Origin: Lycorma delicatula
Lineage: Eukaryota; Arthropoda; Insecta; Hemiptera; Fulgoridae
NCBI RefSeq assembly: GCF_047948215.1
Contig: NC_134455.1
Location: 304,624,147-304,688,146 of the forward strand
DNA length: 64,000 nt
Direction: 5' to 3'
In this document: piece by piece, positions 36,641 through 48,690 of the stretch
Numbering within the stretch: position 1 is the stretch's first letter
Layout of the letters: every line of letters starts with the position of its first letter
Position numbers and translations under genes: made by a program
Notes under the pieces: model-generated
Database searches by the model: none
Told to the model about the DNA's origin: nothing
What the model saw: only the letters and a program-made list of their open reading frames with translations

Positions 36641-38429
36641 AAAGAGAAATGTTTTTGTGTAAATCAATAAAATACTTTAAATTACTAGAAAGAGCCTTCT
36701 AATTTTGTCATAACCATTGTTGATAAATTATCTAACTTTTTAAAATATCTTCCTACAAATTTATTTAAAATAAAATAAAAGTAACTTTCTTTTACTCAAA
36801 AACTTTTGAATAAACTTTTCACTTTTGTTGAATTTTTAAGTAAAACTGATTATAAATAATAATAAAAACCTACACACGTAGGAATTGTCGGCCTGATTTT
36901 GTTCAAGACAACATATTTACCTGTTTACATTACACTGATAAGTCGGTAATGACTAAAAAAACCTGTTAATGTCTACGTCTGAATATGCTCAAATAGTTTT
37001 CATTATCGCTATCTGAATTATGATCTATTTTGTAGCCATTTTACACATTTACTGTCTTATGTACTATATCTTCACGTACAATATTTACTTTTTTAATAGA
37101 GTGTATTTTGTGATGCTAATCTGATCAGGTATTTTTACCACAGTTTTCCTTGATATATCCAAACATAATTCTGGGACTGTTCTTATTTTATACATGAAGT
37201 AGTATGTATAACTAACCACTCCTGACGTGATCTGTAAAATATGTTATTTTGTATCTATCAAAACAAAAAAGACTAGCATTCTCTATAACGGCTTCACTCA
37301 TTATAGAACTTTATATGCATAGAAAACTTCAAAGGAAAATTATTTTTAAATAATTATGTGCGGGATGTTGATCTCAGAATTATGTCTATTCAAAAATTAC
37401 CGGATAAAATAATATATTTAGGTAAACTATGAGGTTCCAAAATAATTTTTTTAATGAAATCAGGAAGATATTGAAACTATTAGTACTTATGAAGAACTTT
37501 TTTATTTCCTACAAAGTCCAGGAGTTTCATTATTTCACTTTTTTGGCATTGCAGTGCTTACATATTTTAATCAAATTATCTATCAAATTCAAATTCAGTC
37601 AATTTCAGGATGATAATAAAAAACCGAATTGAAATCTAATATATTTCTTGATTTTGAGCCAAGCATATACGTTACTCTGCTACTCTTTGAGAATACTCTG
37701 GCGTAAATTCACGTTGTCTACGATCATAAATTCTAGAAACCCTAAGTTCTTTGTCATGTCTGTAAACTCTCTAAAATAGAGGTAATAAACCAATTAATAC
37801 CAGACTGATAATCGAATCTATGCCGATTACAAGAGGGTGAAAAAAAATTGAAACGGTATGATTTACTCCGATGGAAATTCTTAGCTCAGGATATAACAAT
37901 TTACAATGCTGCTTTGCTCTGCTGAAGATGAATTCTCGCGAGTAGCCACCACATTAGATAATAGCATTAAATTTAGCAGAACAAATCGATATACCGAAAT
38001 CCAATATTCCTTAAAACATCAAAACTTTGTTAAATATGTAAGTAGTCGTCATTCCTTTTAATTTTATTACCAAACTAAATTGTTTTTAAGTATGTTAAGG
38101 TAGAAGTACAAATTAATCATTTATGGACAATTTTTTTTGACTTCAAATTTTATTTACATTCGGTTACATCGTAGAGAAACCTTAAGTAAATCTGATCATA
38201 CATAAGCACTTGTTAGGAATTTACTTTCGAAACTCTAATTACACTGATAGACAAAAAAAAACCTTGTATTGTTTGTTTAAGTGTGATACCATTTCTTGAA
38301 TTGTTTTTTGCTTACAATACATATCTGTAAATACAATTTTTCTATTACCCTTAGTTTAAAATAAATTATGCTTCAAAAAAATTAAGGGAAAATATAGTTA
38401 AAATTTATCATTTTGCATGGCTATACCTG
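36641..38429. other. AT-rich DNA with a SINE family 2 fragment
   Basis: 36890-36960 repeats part of the SINE body seen at 16380-16440 (GTTCAAGACAACAT.TTTACC and TTACATTACACTGATAAGTC). The rest is anonymous. The open frame at 37429-37632 has no motif. Confidence 0.5.
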
Positions 38430-39906
38430 TGTTAGAATGATTTAGCTGATACTTTTCTTTTATAAATAACCTCACGCACATCCAAAATTAATGTCCAACA
38501 GTAATCGGCTAGCATGCTAATATTCCATTTCCATTTAGTTGTCGGATTTTTGTTTGCCGAAAACATTTTTGTAAACATCTTTAAATGAAGACCAAGCTGC
38601 ACTTTCTACATTATTTAACATTGAGTTAAATAATCATCATCTTTGACCAACACTCTTATTTGAGGATCAAAAAATATTCCTTCTTTAATTTTTCCTTCAC
38701 TTACATTAGGAAATTATTGCTTGATATACAAAAATCTGGGACTATCCTTCTTCATTGCTTTTACAAAATTTTTCATTAGTCCTAGCTTGATATGGAAAGG
38801 TGGTGAAAATATTTTTTTGGGTTCAACTAAGGGCTAATGAATAATATTTTTCCCGTTTGAAGTTAAGTTCTCTCGTTTCTTCCACCCTTTGGTAAAATAA
38901 TGTTTATCCCTAGTTCGGCTGTTCCATTTGCAAAGAAAACATAGCCTAACTGCATGCCTGAAAAAATAGCTACAACTTTAAAATCACCACATATGTTCTA
39001 GCTATGTTTTTTTATAATTTATTTTTTCCGGAATGTGTTACATCATATCGTATGTCTCTTTCAAATTAATGCCATAAGCGATTGGTATCGAAGGATATTT
39101 GTTACCGTTGTGTAGTAGAATTACTTTTAAACTATACTTGGACGAATCTATGAAAAGGCGCCAGTCCTTAGGTTTATGAACTTGTTCTAAGTGCAACTTA
39201 AGCTCATCAATATTTGTGCAATAAACCAAATTATTTTCATCAATAGAATACTGAGAAAGTTATTTTTGTCGGCTTTGAAAGTCCAAAATGTTTGTATTTT
39301 TTTCAAGTAAATTTCAAACTTGCAGTCTTCATCCTAATAGTTCAGCTTGATTTTTTGATAAATGTAATTTCCTAACCAAATCATTTAATTCACCTTGTAA
39401 TATAATATGTGGCTTATTGGAAGATAATTCAAAATCAAAATCATTATTGTCTTCTTTAGTACTGCCTGATTCTTAATCGCTGCTTTCGAAACATACATTC
39501 ACCGGTGGCTCGGGAACTGGAATAATTTCACTGTAAGGTACAGGCCTGATTGCAGATTGCAATGAAGGATATTTTACAGTATGTTAAGATTTTTTAGAAA
39601 TTCCATACACAGTTGTTAAACAAAAGTAACAGTCGGGTACATGATCCTTTGGTGCACGCCAAACTATAGGTACACCAAATGGCAAAGCCTTCCGTGTACC
39701 TTTCAGCCATCATCTTAAATATACAGAAAAATTAGTGCATACTGTGTGCCCACGGGTTATCCTGATCACCAGTTTTTTACTGAAGGTACAAATGAGATGC
39801 TTTTTTAATTAAAGGTGTAATGTTTTATCTATTTGATTTTACGATAAACTCATCACATACATAACAAAAGGCATCCACATCAATTATACATTTTCGAAAC
39901 ATTATG
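38430..39906 (-). pseudogene. Broken copy of an uncharacterised multicopy arthropod protein family
   Basis: The minus strand, pieced across frames, follows a protein that I recognise as abundant and unnamed in hemipteran and other arthropod gene sets. It runs from an N-terminus at 39906 (MFRKCIIDVDAFCYVC, with a CxxC pair) through KKASHLYL and a SSRATGE segment. The longest intact block, at 39038-39229, reads DWRLFIDSSKYSLKVILLHN then KYPSIPIAYGINLKETYD. It is followed by FSPPFHIKLGLMKNFVKAM near 38800 and ends with ISMLADYCWTL near 38500. The family's function is not known to me. Its multicopy, often broken occurrence suggests it travels with a mobile element. Many stops make this copy non-functional. 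Confidence 0.65.
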
Positions 39907-40599
39907 ACACTGCACTGTTAACAATCTTAAGACAACAATAAGACTGAACAAAATTAATTAATTCCTAAATTCAGTGCTTAATACAAACAACACAGTTGTG
40001 TTTTCAGCTACATGTTCTGACCTGCACAGACATGATTAATCATGTCCATGTAGGCTCACTCTTCAGTATTAGATATGATCTCAAAATATGTGACTATGAT
40101 ATGATTTATTTCTTTATCTAGTATTGTTTATTTATAGCTTACAAATTATGTTAACAAATTAAACAGTAAAAAATCAGCTAAGAAAATACAATATAGGAGC
40201 TTAAAATGCTAACTGTATCTAGAAAAATTAAAAAAATTCCTTTAATTAAAATTTAAAGATTTTTCAAAAATGGTTGGCGATAGAAAGATTCTGAGTTCAT
40301 ATTCGTTTTCAGCATAAAAAAAACAGATTACAATTATGTATTGCATGTTAGGAAACACAAATTATGTTTATCCGTGTAATTAAAACTAGTATCAAAAATT
40401 GTGAAGAGAGTTCATGCAACAAAGATCAATCAACAACAACAAGAAACCAAAAAAAGAAGGAACAGATGAGTAAATAGAAATAGAGCACTCAACAGGGTGC
40501 ATTAACTTAAATCACATAAATCAGATATCATAATATAGCCAGTATAATAGCCAACATCACTTCATAATCATTACACAAATCAAATCATCATAAATCCCA
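39907..40599. other. Anonymous AT-rich DNA
   Basis: No feature supported. Confidence 0.4.
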
Positions 40600-41380
40600 T
40601 GGAATCACTAAGGTCTAGTACGTGGAGGTGTTTAAGCCTTCTAAAGTCCTTACCTTGATTCACGTGGTTGTTTTGGAATAAACTGAAGCGTTTTTATCTA
40701 TCCCCGGACAAATCATAAACCCAAATATTCATGGATCTCATTATTTTACGTAAATTACGGTGCCTCTGTGATACACCTCACCAACTTCTCCTGGAACCGC
40801 TGTTATATCTCAACGTTGCTCTTACTTGTTTTTCCCCATAGTTCAATACCATAAATTCAAATTGGTTTCATGACTGCTAAGTACAATAACAGTTTATTAG
40901 GTAATGATAACTGGACCTCCTCTACAGCAACCAGTATATTTCCTTAAACATGACGTTTAATTGCTTTCAAACTTTTCAAAAATGAAACTTACATATCAGA
41001 TAAGGATCCAGGCGAAGAGAAAGGTACTTTACGCTATTGGTATGCTGGATCAAACGCCATCCAGGTTGACTGCGAATAGTCTTCTCTCCTCATGATGAAG
41101 GTCACGTGACTTGACTTCGCTTGATTGACTTATATTCTACATTTCCCCAGCCACCTGTTGACTTGATTCAATTTAGATTGCAGAGTAGCCGAGGTTGTGT
41201 CCACATCAACAGCCAGAATAGTAGTACAATCAGCAAAAGAAGCAATGGTGATGTGGTCCGCAGTGAAATTGTAGAATAGTACCTTAACTGAGCCTTGAGG
41301 CACGCCTGATGTCGAAGAACATAGGCAGCTCCTAACCGTACATTATCTAGGGAAATCGTCCTTCCAGGAAGCTACACGAT
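40600..41380 (-). mobile_element. Degenerate Jockey-type LINE, RT C-terminal part
   Basis: The minus strand begins just before RT motif B (TSGVPQGSV near 41310) and continues to a damaged catalytic box (ASFADCTTILAVDVDTT near 41230, with FADD changed to FADC). It then gives LQSKLNQVNRWLGKCRI, a QRFQEKLVRCITEAP segment near 40790 and YGIELWGKTSKSNVEI just before it. These are the thumb and post-RT motifs of Jockey-clade elements. The copy is 5'-truncated and has several stops. It is related to, but not the same copy as, 27590-30215 and 43785-44690. Confidence 0.7.
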
Positions 41381-43784
41381 TGATAGAGACGAAATAAAAT
41401 TTAGTAAAAGAAGTTCCAGGTTATTTATTTACAAGTTTTTTAATGATTTATGTAGTAGTGAGAGTCATGAAGTTTCAACCGTGGTAACATAATGGAGTCA
41501 TAAGAAAGCTACTGTTAAAATTTCGTTATGATTGGTTCAGTAGTTTTTACGGCTATCGGGAAACAAAATAAAATACTTGTCTCTTTGTATAGTAGTGAGA
41601 TACTACTACAACCGCAAAAAAAAAAATCGTAAAAAATTATATTTATTTAAATTTTATCCATTGAAATATTTTGCTAATATGCGTCCTTCAGAGATTAAAT
41701 AATGAAATCATTCGCCCAATGTGAGTGGGAGTAGAATCAACGATAAAATATTTAGTTATATTGTTTCTATTCTATTTATACGTACTCTAAGGAACTGTTA
41801 TGAAATAAATCTGATTATGATCTTAAAGAAAATTTTTTCCCAATTTTTACTTCTGTTTGTTTACTATATAAACCTTTAAAGTAAATTAAATTTGATTAAT
41901 TAATAATAAAGTATTAATACTTACGAACTGGTTATTCTATTTTACTAGCTGAAACACTAGGTGTTCATCATGACAATACTCCTAATCTTTCCCGTGAAAG
42001 AGTAATTATCCAGTCAGAATCAAAATCTTTCCCTAAGATAGTTGTATAAATAAAAATTTATTACTAACTCTTTTAAGTAAAACTATTTAAAAATATAAAA
42101 GTAGAAAAAAAACAGTAAAAGATTGAGCTATTGGTAACTAAATAATTCGACAAGAAAGATGTTACAAAGTGTGAAGTAATTTAATACAAGAACATGAATA
42201 AACTACATATTCCAAGCATATTTTTATCAAGCTCATGCATGCGGCTTTTGTAACTCATGCATATAAACATGGTAAATATATATATATATGATATACTTAC
42301 AACGGGCAGTTAAAAACATAGAGAAAGATTATTATGACTGGAAACCTTACAAGTTATACTACTCGCTCTATACCTTTTCCGATGTGTTTGAATTTAAATC
42401 ATTTTATAATAGCATTAGCAAATTAAAGATGGTCTTTTTTATTTCCTAATCAAATTTATATTGAAATGTGTTTTTTCAAAAACCTAAAAAAAATATCTTT
42501 TTTTAACTACACTTTTTAACCTTTCGCTTATGAGAAACACTCAAAAAATCTTTATTGGCTTCCTTATAGATAAATTTATTTCATTATAGTTGGTCAATAT
42601 GGAGACTTTTCAACTGGGTTTTCCAGTTATCTACAGTTTACCTTTTAGAAGTTATTTCAGTCAGGAGTAGGTATTATTAAAAATTAAAAGGACTGGGTTT
42701 TGTTTTGAAAAAACTAAATAGAAAAAATATGTGTATAATAATTGTAATTATATTATGGGAGTTAAAAATATGTGGGGGGGGGGGAGTTAAATGAGATGTG
42801 ATGTTAAAAATGCGCACGCGAGTGTGTGTGTGTGTGTGTGTGTGTGAGGGGGGTTAAAATGATTGTTAAAGATGTAATGTAATAAAATAGTTACATTCAT
42901 TATGTGAATATATTTATTTATATAAAATAAGTTTGTAACAAAAAACCTTTTACGTTCACGAAAAAAAGAAATACTCGTAATAACAATAATATTCACTAGA
43001 AGCAGCTTTTGTGGAATGCTGTTAATAAGACAAAATGTCGGCTAATCAATTTACTGTGACAGTTGCTAAACGTTGCCCGTACCTTCGCAAAATATCTAAT
43101 CACATTTTTAATACGCTCCTTCAATTCATCCGTTACTTAATAAATATTATTTTAATTATTATAAATATTTTTTTACTCGGCTTTTCAAAACAAACACAGT
43201 TTTTCGTATTTAAGTTTTAATAAATAACTGGATAATCAACTGGGAAAATTTGGATTACTAAATAATTTTTATTTCATTAATTACGAATATTTTCGTAATT
43301 TTAGGGTTCTCGATTAAACGATACAAAGTATCTTTTTTTTTAAACTAAATTATGTTACCAAATTTACGGTAAAATTTATATTTTATTTTCATTTCATTTT
43401 TAATTTATAGAAATATATTGTTTTGCGGAAAGAACTAAATTATATTAACTTTCTTCTTCACTACTTAGTTACATGAATTTATATTATAATGTAGTTTATT
43501 ACTTTATTTGATAGGAAAAATAATTTATGTTTAAATTTATTTATGATGCATACATTCTTAGCGGTTAAAATGATATTCTGATTGAGAAAATGAAGTCATA
43601 GGGTATTTCTAAGGGTAATTTTATTTCGTATAATTTAATCTTTTAAAAAAAATTCTGTTGTTTTCCTGTTGAAAGTTTTATTGGAATTTTAATTAAAATT
43701 TAAACAAATTCAGCGAAAGAAAGCTGGATGTTTAAACTTAATATTTGTATTCCGATAAAATCCACTACGTACCACTAAAAAATG
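41381..43784. other. AT-rich DNA with a GT microsatellite and G run
   Basis: A G run at about 42774-42784 and (GT)n at 42822-42846. The remaining sequence is anonymous, and open frames at 42787-43220 are composition artefacts. Confidence 0.5.
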
Positions 43785-44690
43785 TTACTAAGCAAGTAAT
43801 AGTAACATAGATATCAAACAGCGCTTCCAAACAAACTAACGAGAGCAATTGCAGAGGCACCATGCTTGGTTCACACGGAATGATGGAATTCACGAATATA
43901 TAGAGCTCCCGATAGTTCGAGAGGTTGAAACAGCGCAGTGTTAAGTACCATAAGGGGTAAACAAAAAAAGACCGAGTCCCGGTCACTGGGTAGTGGTCCG
44001 GGGGAGACGTAGTCAAGCCTGGCTATCCCTGCTTCAGTGGTTAGAGGTAAATGGCACGAAATTGTACCTGACAGAGACCCGGTCTCCCCGTGGGGGGGGG
44101 GGATTACACTCTCTCTCGGCAGGCAAAAGATAAAAGAGCCGACCGTGGGGGGGGGGGTTGACCTGCCATGCCGGACTTTCAGCCGGTAAGTGGGGAGGCC
44201 TCCTTAAAGTAAAAGGACACTCTCCTGGGCCGAGCTTTACTTAATTGTACGTCCAGTCCAGTGGAGAAGGGAAAAAAGTGTTAAGTACCAGCAACAACTT
44301 GAAAATCACGTCAACTACTTAGCAGTCAATCTGCTTGATAACAACAGGGATGTCCAAAGGTTGAAACGTCTCCATGTGCTTGACTTAGGTGCTACTCCAT
44401 GAGAGTTTGATAAATGACCACGCCAAATCTAGGGATATTATTTTTATTTATTTTTTATTTATCAATATTTCGTTTTTGTGGACTATGAAGTGTTGGCAGA
44501 AATATATTTTTTTAATGGACTTTAAGATACTGATAACTATTATTATGGGAGTTCCTTAAGAACCCCTTATCATGTGTTCTTATCAAGAGATTTACTTATG
44601 GTTCCACTTACTTATCGGCTCCACCAGGAGCCGATTGTAAATATACTAGTTGTTGAATAAAAAAAAAAATAAATAAAAAAATTAGAACGA
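43785..44690 (+). mobile_element. 5'-truncated Jockey-type LINE, interrupted by a SINE-like insert
   Basis: The plus strand reads SNIDIKQRFQ, then after a one-base shift LTRAIAEAPWF, TRNDGIHEYIELPIVREVET, and after removal of an insertion at 43951-44276 continues YQQQLENHVNYLAVNLL, DNNRDVQRLKRLHVLDLG and a stop at about 44402. This is the end of a Jockey-clade ORF2. About 250 bp of 3' UTR and a poly(A)-rich tail (44660-44690) follow. The continuity of the reading across the insertion supports both calls. Confidence 0.8.
43951..44276 (+). mobile_element. GC-rich SINE-like insertion with 14-bp target duplication
   Basis: Flanked by the exact direct repeat AGTGTTAAGTACCA (43937-43950 and 44277-44290). 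The roughly 326-bp insert is GC-rich with two G runs (near 44093 and 44147), has no open frame of note and ends in GGGAAAAAA, the short A-tail expected of a retroposon on the plus strand. Clear pol III A and B boxes were not found. It could be a SINE with an unfamiliar head or the last part of an R1-like LINE 3' UTR. Confidence 0.75.
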
Positions 44691-44774
44691 CAAATTAAAT
44701 AGTGATTTTTAAAAAATGATAATTTACAGTCACTTAATAGCATAAATTTATAAAGATAGGAGCCCTAAAATTAA

Positions 44775-45541
44775 ATCAAAATCTCCATCTCTGGCGACCT
44801 GCCCCTCCTGGGAATAGCTGGTAAAGCATTACTTCAGAAAGAGGAATAAGCGCCCACACACACATTCAGACAACAAAGCAAATAGCTTTGTATCTGTAGC
44901 AAATAACAAAAGCAAACAGCTTTTGTTATATCTGTTTTTGTGTGTGTATGTGCCTTGGCACATACACACACAAAAACAGATCCACACATAACTAAAAAAC
45001 CTGCACAAAACAACACCAAACACATTTGAACCAAACAAACCAACACGTATACACCACCCGCGCACAGACACACTCACATTAACAACTCTCGTAACACTCG
45101 TACTTACTATACGCATACTTACATGCCATTAGCTTTAGCTCGAAAGTAGGGGAAGTTCCCGGGACCCCAGCCGGTGGAGTGACCGCGTCTTAATCGCATC
45201 CAACCTACCCCTGAAATATCGGGGGCCCTCTAGACACTCGACCGCGGCCCTGTCCCCCGCACCGGACCCCAGGGCCTCTATTTAACCTACGGCTTTCTTC
45301 GGCAGAAAGTAATTTCTCCATAACTGCTCTAGCACAACAGGCAACAGCCGCCCAGTGATTCTCACTGGTTAACATAATTTCCTGGAGGTCCTCAGGTTCA
45401 AACATTTCCTGTCTGCTAATAGCATCTACGAACTCCTCAAATCTAGTACAGGAACAAAATACTTGAAAAGGCGTCTCTTCAACCGCACAAGCAGGGCAGC
45501 CATCTGAGTGGTCCAACCCAAACCTATAGAGATAGCCCTAT
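44775..45541 (-). mobile_element. 5'-truncated LINE tail (R1-like) with hairpin-rich 3' UTR
   Basis: The minus strand at 45205-45541 reads RFGLDHSDGCPACAVEETPF then QVFCSCTRFEEF, the C-terminal zinc-knuckle region of R1/Loa-like ORF2 proteins (C-x2-C, then a C in place of the usual H before the final C). ENHWAAVACCARAVMEKLL and a stop at 45205 follow. Below it is about 430 bp of presumed 3' UTR with three abutting hairpins (44873-44981). The exact 3' edge is uncertain. Overlapping open frames at 44829-45116 are not genes. Confidence 0.65.
44873..44981. repeat. Three abutting hairpins
   Basis: Hairpin 1 is 44873-44891 (7-bp arms, 5-base loop). Hairpin 2 is 44903-44929 (11-bp arms, 5-base loop). 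Hairpin 3 has arms at 44930-44954 and 44957-44981 (25 bp each, perfectly complementary, 2-base spacer). Hairpins 2 and 3 touch with no spacer. Confidence 0.95.
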
Positions 45542-46289
45542 TGAAGTTATAGCATCATTCACAATATATTAGTATATTAGTTAACGTAGGTAAAATATTT
45601 ATTAAAAAATAATGAAGACACCTTTTAAAATAATACGATAAAGAGTATTAGCAGTAAATGTTGTAATTAAAAGTTATTTCAAAACGCCCTATTACTTTAT
45701 TTAGCTAAATTTATAAGTAAAAAAAAATAATTTTGTAGGTACTGTAAAAATTTAACTAATATAAAAAATAAATACATAATGTCATCTTTATTAGCAGTCA
45801 AAGAATTCGATTCAATTTATGAATTTTTCCAGTTTTATAAAATGCTATTGATAATTTATAATTTGATAATGATATACGAGTAAGCTTTATAATTACGTTA
45901 AATTTTTCTATACTTTTTCATTTTATCTATGTGTTCTTAACGATTACGGAAAAAAGGAATTATGGAATTAAATTAGAAAGTAACATCTTAACCACCTATG
46001 AACATAATCAAAAGAATATTTATTTAAATGTACAAGACCTGTTAAATTATGCCTATATGTTAAGTAACAAGAAACGACGATAAACCTCTTAATTATCATA
46101 ATATTAACCTACTTTCGAAGATCATCTTGTTTAACTAATAAATGTAATTGCTGTTTACAGTAATTATAATTAGGAACAATAACATAAATGATTTCTTTTC
46201 TCTTTTAATAAACTGAAGTTGGATTTACAGTTTCCTAAAGATAAATGAATTGTACACTTTTTACAAAAATGTTAAGTGTGACCAATATT
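45542..46289. other. Anonymous AT-rich DNA
   Basis: No feature supported. Confidence 0.4.
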
Positions 46290-47045
46290 TGAATCCAAAA
46301 TCTTGAGAATGAAGTCCACAGAAACTATCCATCCTATAATTATATATCTTTAGGTGTGAAAATTTTTATGAATATTACAGTGGTAGTTTCATTTGACAAA
46401 AACAAGCTGAACAAAGTTGCAATACTTTCCTGGCGGAAAATACTTTCTTATAAAATGGAAAAATAATGATTCGTGAAAATAAACCAAAAACACTTTTAAA
46501 AAATTCAAAAAATCGATATTTTTAAACTTTGATCGGCTCCACCAACCAATATTGCGCACAAAGTATTTCTTTTTGGACCACTTTCACTGCTACCATATCT
46601 AGGAAGACATAAAACGATTCGATTAAAAAATATGTAGCATCTAAAAACTTATCTTTATTCGATTTTTGGAGCAAATGATTTTTTTAATGCTAAGATAAGC
46701 ACGCACGCATATACTAAGCTTAATGAAAAGTGGAGTTATGATTAAAAAATTTTGGAAAATTGACCCCAAAACACTCTCTACCTCACCCCATGGAGATATT
46801 GATTCCAAAATTTAACAACAGATTGCCTCATACACACTAGTCTGTGTAAAAAATTTGATCAAAATCGCTTTATCTAGTCGAAATTATTTATTAAGCTTCG
46901 AACACGCCAACAGACGTACGTAATTACGAACGAACATATCCCTCCACTTTTTTTTCGTTTTTGGAGTCCCTGAGTCATGAAACGTCGAGAAATGAAAAAA
47001 AATCATACCCCATTCTTTAACTGATTATCATACTTTCCTTCTTGC
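46290..47045. repeat. Probable LINE-derived non-coding repeat
   Basis: Less AT-rich than its surroundings and lacking an open frame, with phrases typical of 3' regions of insect non-LTR elements (AAAATCG.TTTATCTAGTCG, GCCAACAGACGTACGTAATT, and a GAGTCCCTGAGTCATGAAAC stretch near the end). The impression of a known repeat comes from familiarity with such sequences. No second copy is present in this window. Confidence 0.35.
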
Positions 47046-48114
47046 AGCATATATTTAGAACTGACGCCAGGAAAGTAAAAGTAGAGAAAATCAGTTGACA
47101 CAGAACTTCCTTGGCCATTCCAAGGTGATTCCCTCCGTCCGGATAAGTGGATATACTAGTTTGTTTACATTCAGTACACATACTTTCTTTCTTTATTGAA
47201 AAAGAAATAATTTTACCGATATATTTTTTTAAATTCCCTGTACATGATAAAAAAAAAATAGTTGGATACTTATTATTATACAAGAAAATAAGCATTATTC
47301 AATTTAATAAAAATCTATTGCTGAATTAAGAAAAAATAAATTTTATTTTGTAAAATATTAATTAATTAATATTGCTTTCAAGAACGTTTATTTTATTTAT
47401 TAAATTTGAATATCTTAAGGTAGTTCAGACAAAATTTTTCAATGGTTCTTATGATCCTTTCAGAAAAATGCATTTCCTTTCTTTATTCTTAGAATAAGGT
47501 ATCTACCTATTTCTTACACGATATATAATGTATTATTATTTGAATAAAATATTGGTTTTTTATACCGAGCTAAATAATTATGTTAATCCATATGAAAAAT
47601 ATTTATCAATTAGTAATCTTTATTTGCAAATTTTATTTACTTTAATTATAGCACTTTAAGAATGTGATTGTAAAAAAGAAGGCTTAAATTTAGATGGATA
47701 TTTTGAGTATACTCACTAAAAGCTTTTTTTTTTTTGAATTAATAGAGAATGTTGTGAGGAATTTTTACTCATAATATTTTCCTTTTTACTCGGTAAAAGT
47801 ATTCCGCAGTATTTATTGCACGACATGTATTTAGATAGCAAACGGGGAAAAAATAAGATATATAAATTTAAGGATGCTCCATTATAGCCCGCTTTGTTTA
47901 ATCTTTATCTTAATGAAGTGATCGTTCGTGGAAGGAACTAGCTACAAAAGGCGTTTTAATTATTAACATAATTTTAATCGTTTATTATTGCGAACCGTAT
48001 GGCTATTTTACAGTAGGATAAGTTACAGTACAATATTTTTAAATTTTATAAAGATACAGAACAATATAGTTGCTAGGTCTTAACTTTTAAAACTAAGGTT
48101 TAGTTTTAAGAGAA
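47046..48114. other. Anonymous AT-rich DNA
   Basis: No feature supported. Open frames at 47017-47329 on opposite strands overlap and have no motif. Confidence 0.4.
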
Positions 48115-48690
48115 GGGAGCCTGTTAGATCAAAGATTGTGGACGATAATAAAATAATCGAGCAAGTGGGCTTCCTTGACTACTTTGGCTGTCGCATATCC
48201 TGTGACAATAGCAATGACGTTGAAATGAAGAACAAAAAGTTTAGATCGATGTATGATACTGTTAGAAAGAACCTAAAGAATACGGCGAGAATCCAAAGCC
48301 GGTTCAAACTGCATACGATCATGGCAGTTCCAACATTTCTGTATAGCAGTGAATCATCGATCTCTAAAAATAAGGATATAAGTAGAATACAAGCTGCGGA
48401 AATGTACTTTTAGAGGAGTTTGAGGGGTGTAACAAGGATAGGTAGGTTGAGGAATGAGAACATTCGTCAGGATTTGGGTATTAATAGTGATAACTGTAAA
48501 ATACGCCATTATAGAAGTAAGAGGGAGTAACTTCTGGAGCGAATGCGTGATAAAAGAATTCCTGAGAAGTCTTTTTTAATGCACTTGCTGGTAGGCGCGA
48601 TAGTGAAAAACCTAGAAAACGCTGAAAAGATGTCGGAACAGGTCACTGACCTAACCCGTGATGAAATAATGACGATGAAAAACTAAAACC
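48115..48690 (+). mobile_element. RTE/craniofacial-type LINE C-terminal fragment
   Basis: Plus-strand reading: KIIEQVGFLDYFGCRISCDN, KNLKNTARIQSRFKL and TIMAVPTFLYSSESSI, then RIQAAEMYF, a stop at 48411, and further recognisable remains (TRIGRLRNENIRQDLGI, LERMRDKRIPEK) to about 48690. This is the post-RT region of the LINEs often annotated as craniofacial development protein 2-like or endonuclease-reverse transcriptase, where the usual text is LYGSE.W and RIQAAEMKFLR. The upstream RT is missing, so the copy is 5'-truncated. Confidence 0.75.

Noticed and set aside
42787..42996. 69-codon frame ending in a Thr-His repeat
   Set aside because: The repeat is the GT microsatellite; no motif elsewhere.
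44829..45116. 95- and 79-codon Cys/Val-rich frames that could suggest a secreted or membrane peptide
   Set aside because: They read through the hairpin-rich LINE 3' UTR in two overlapping frames. The repeated codons come from the GT/CA hairpin arms.
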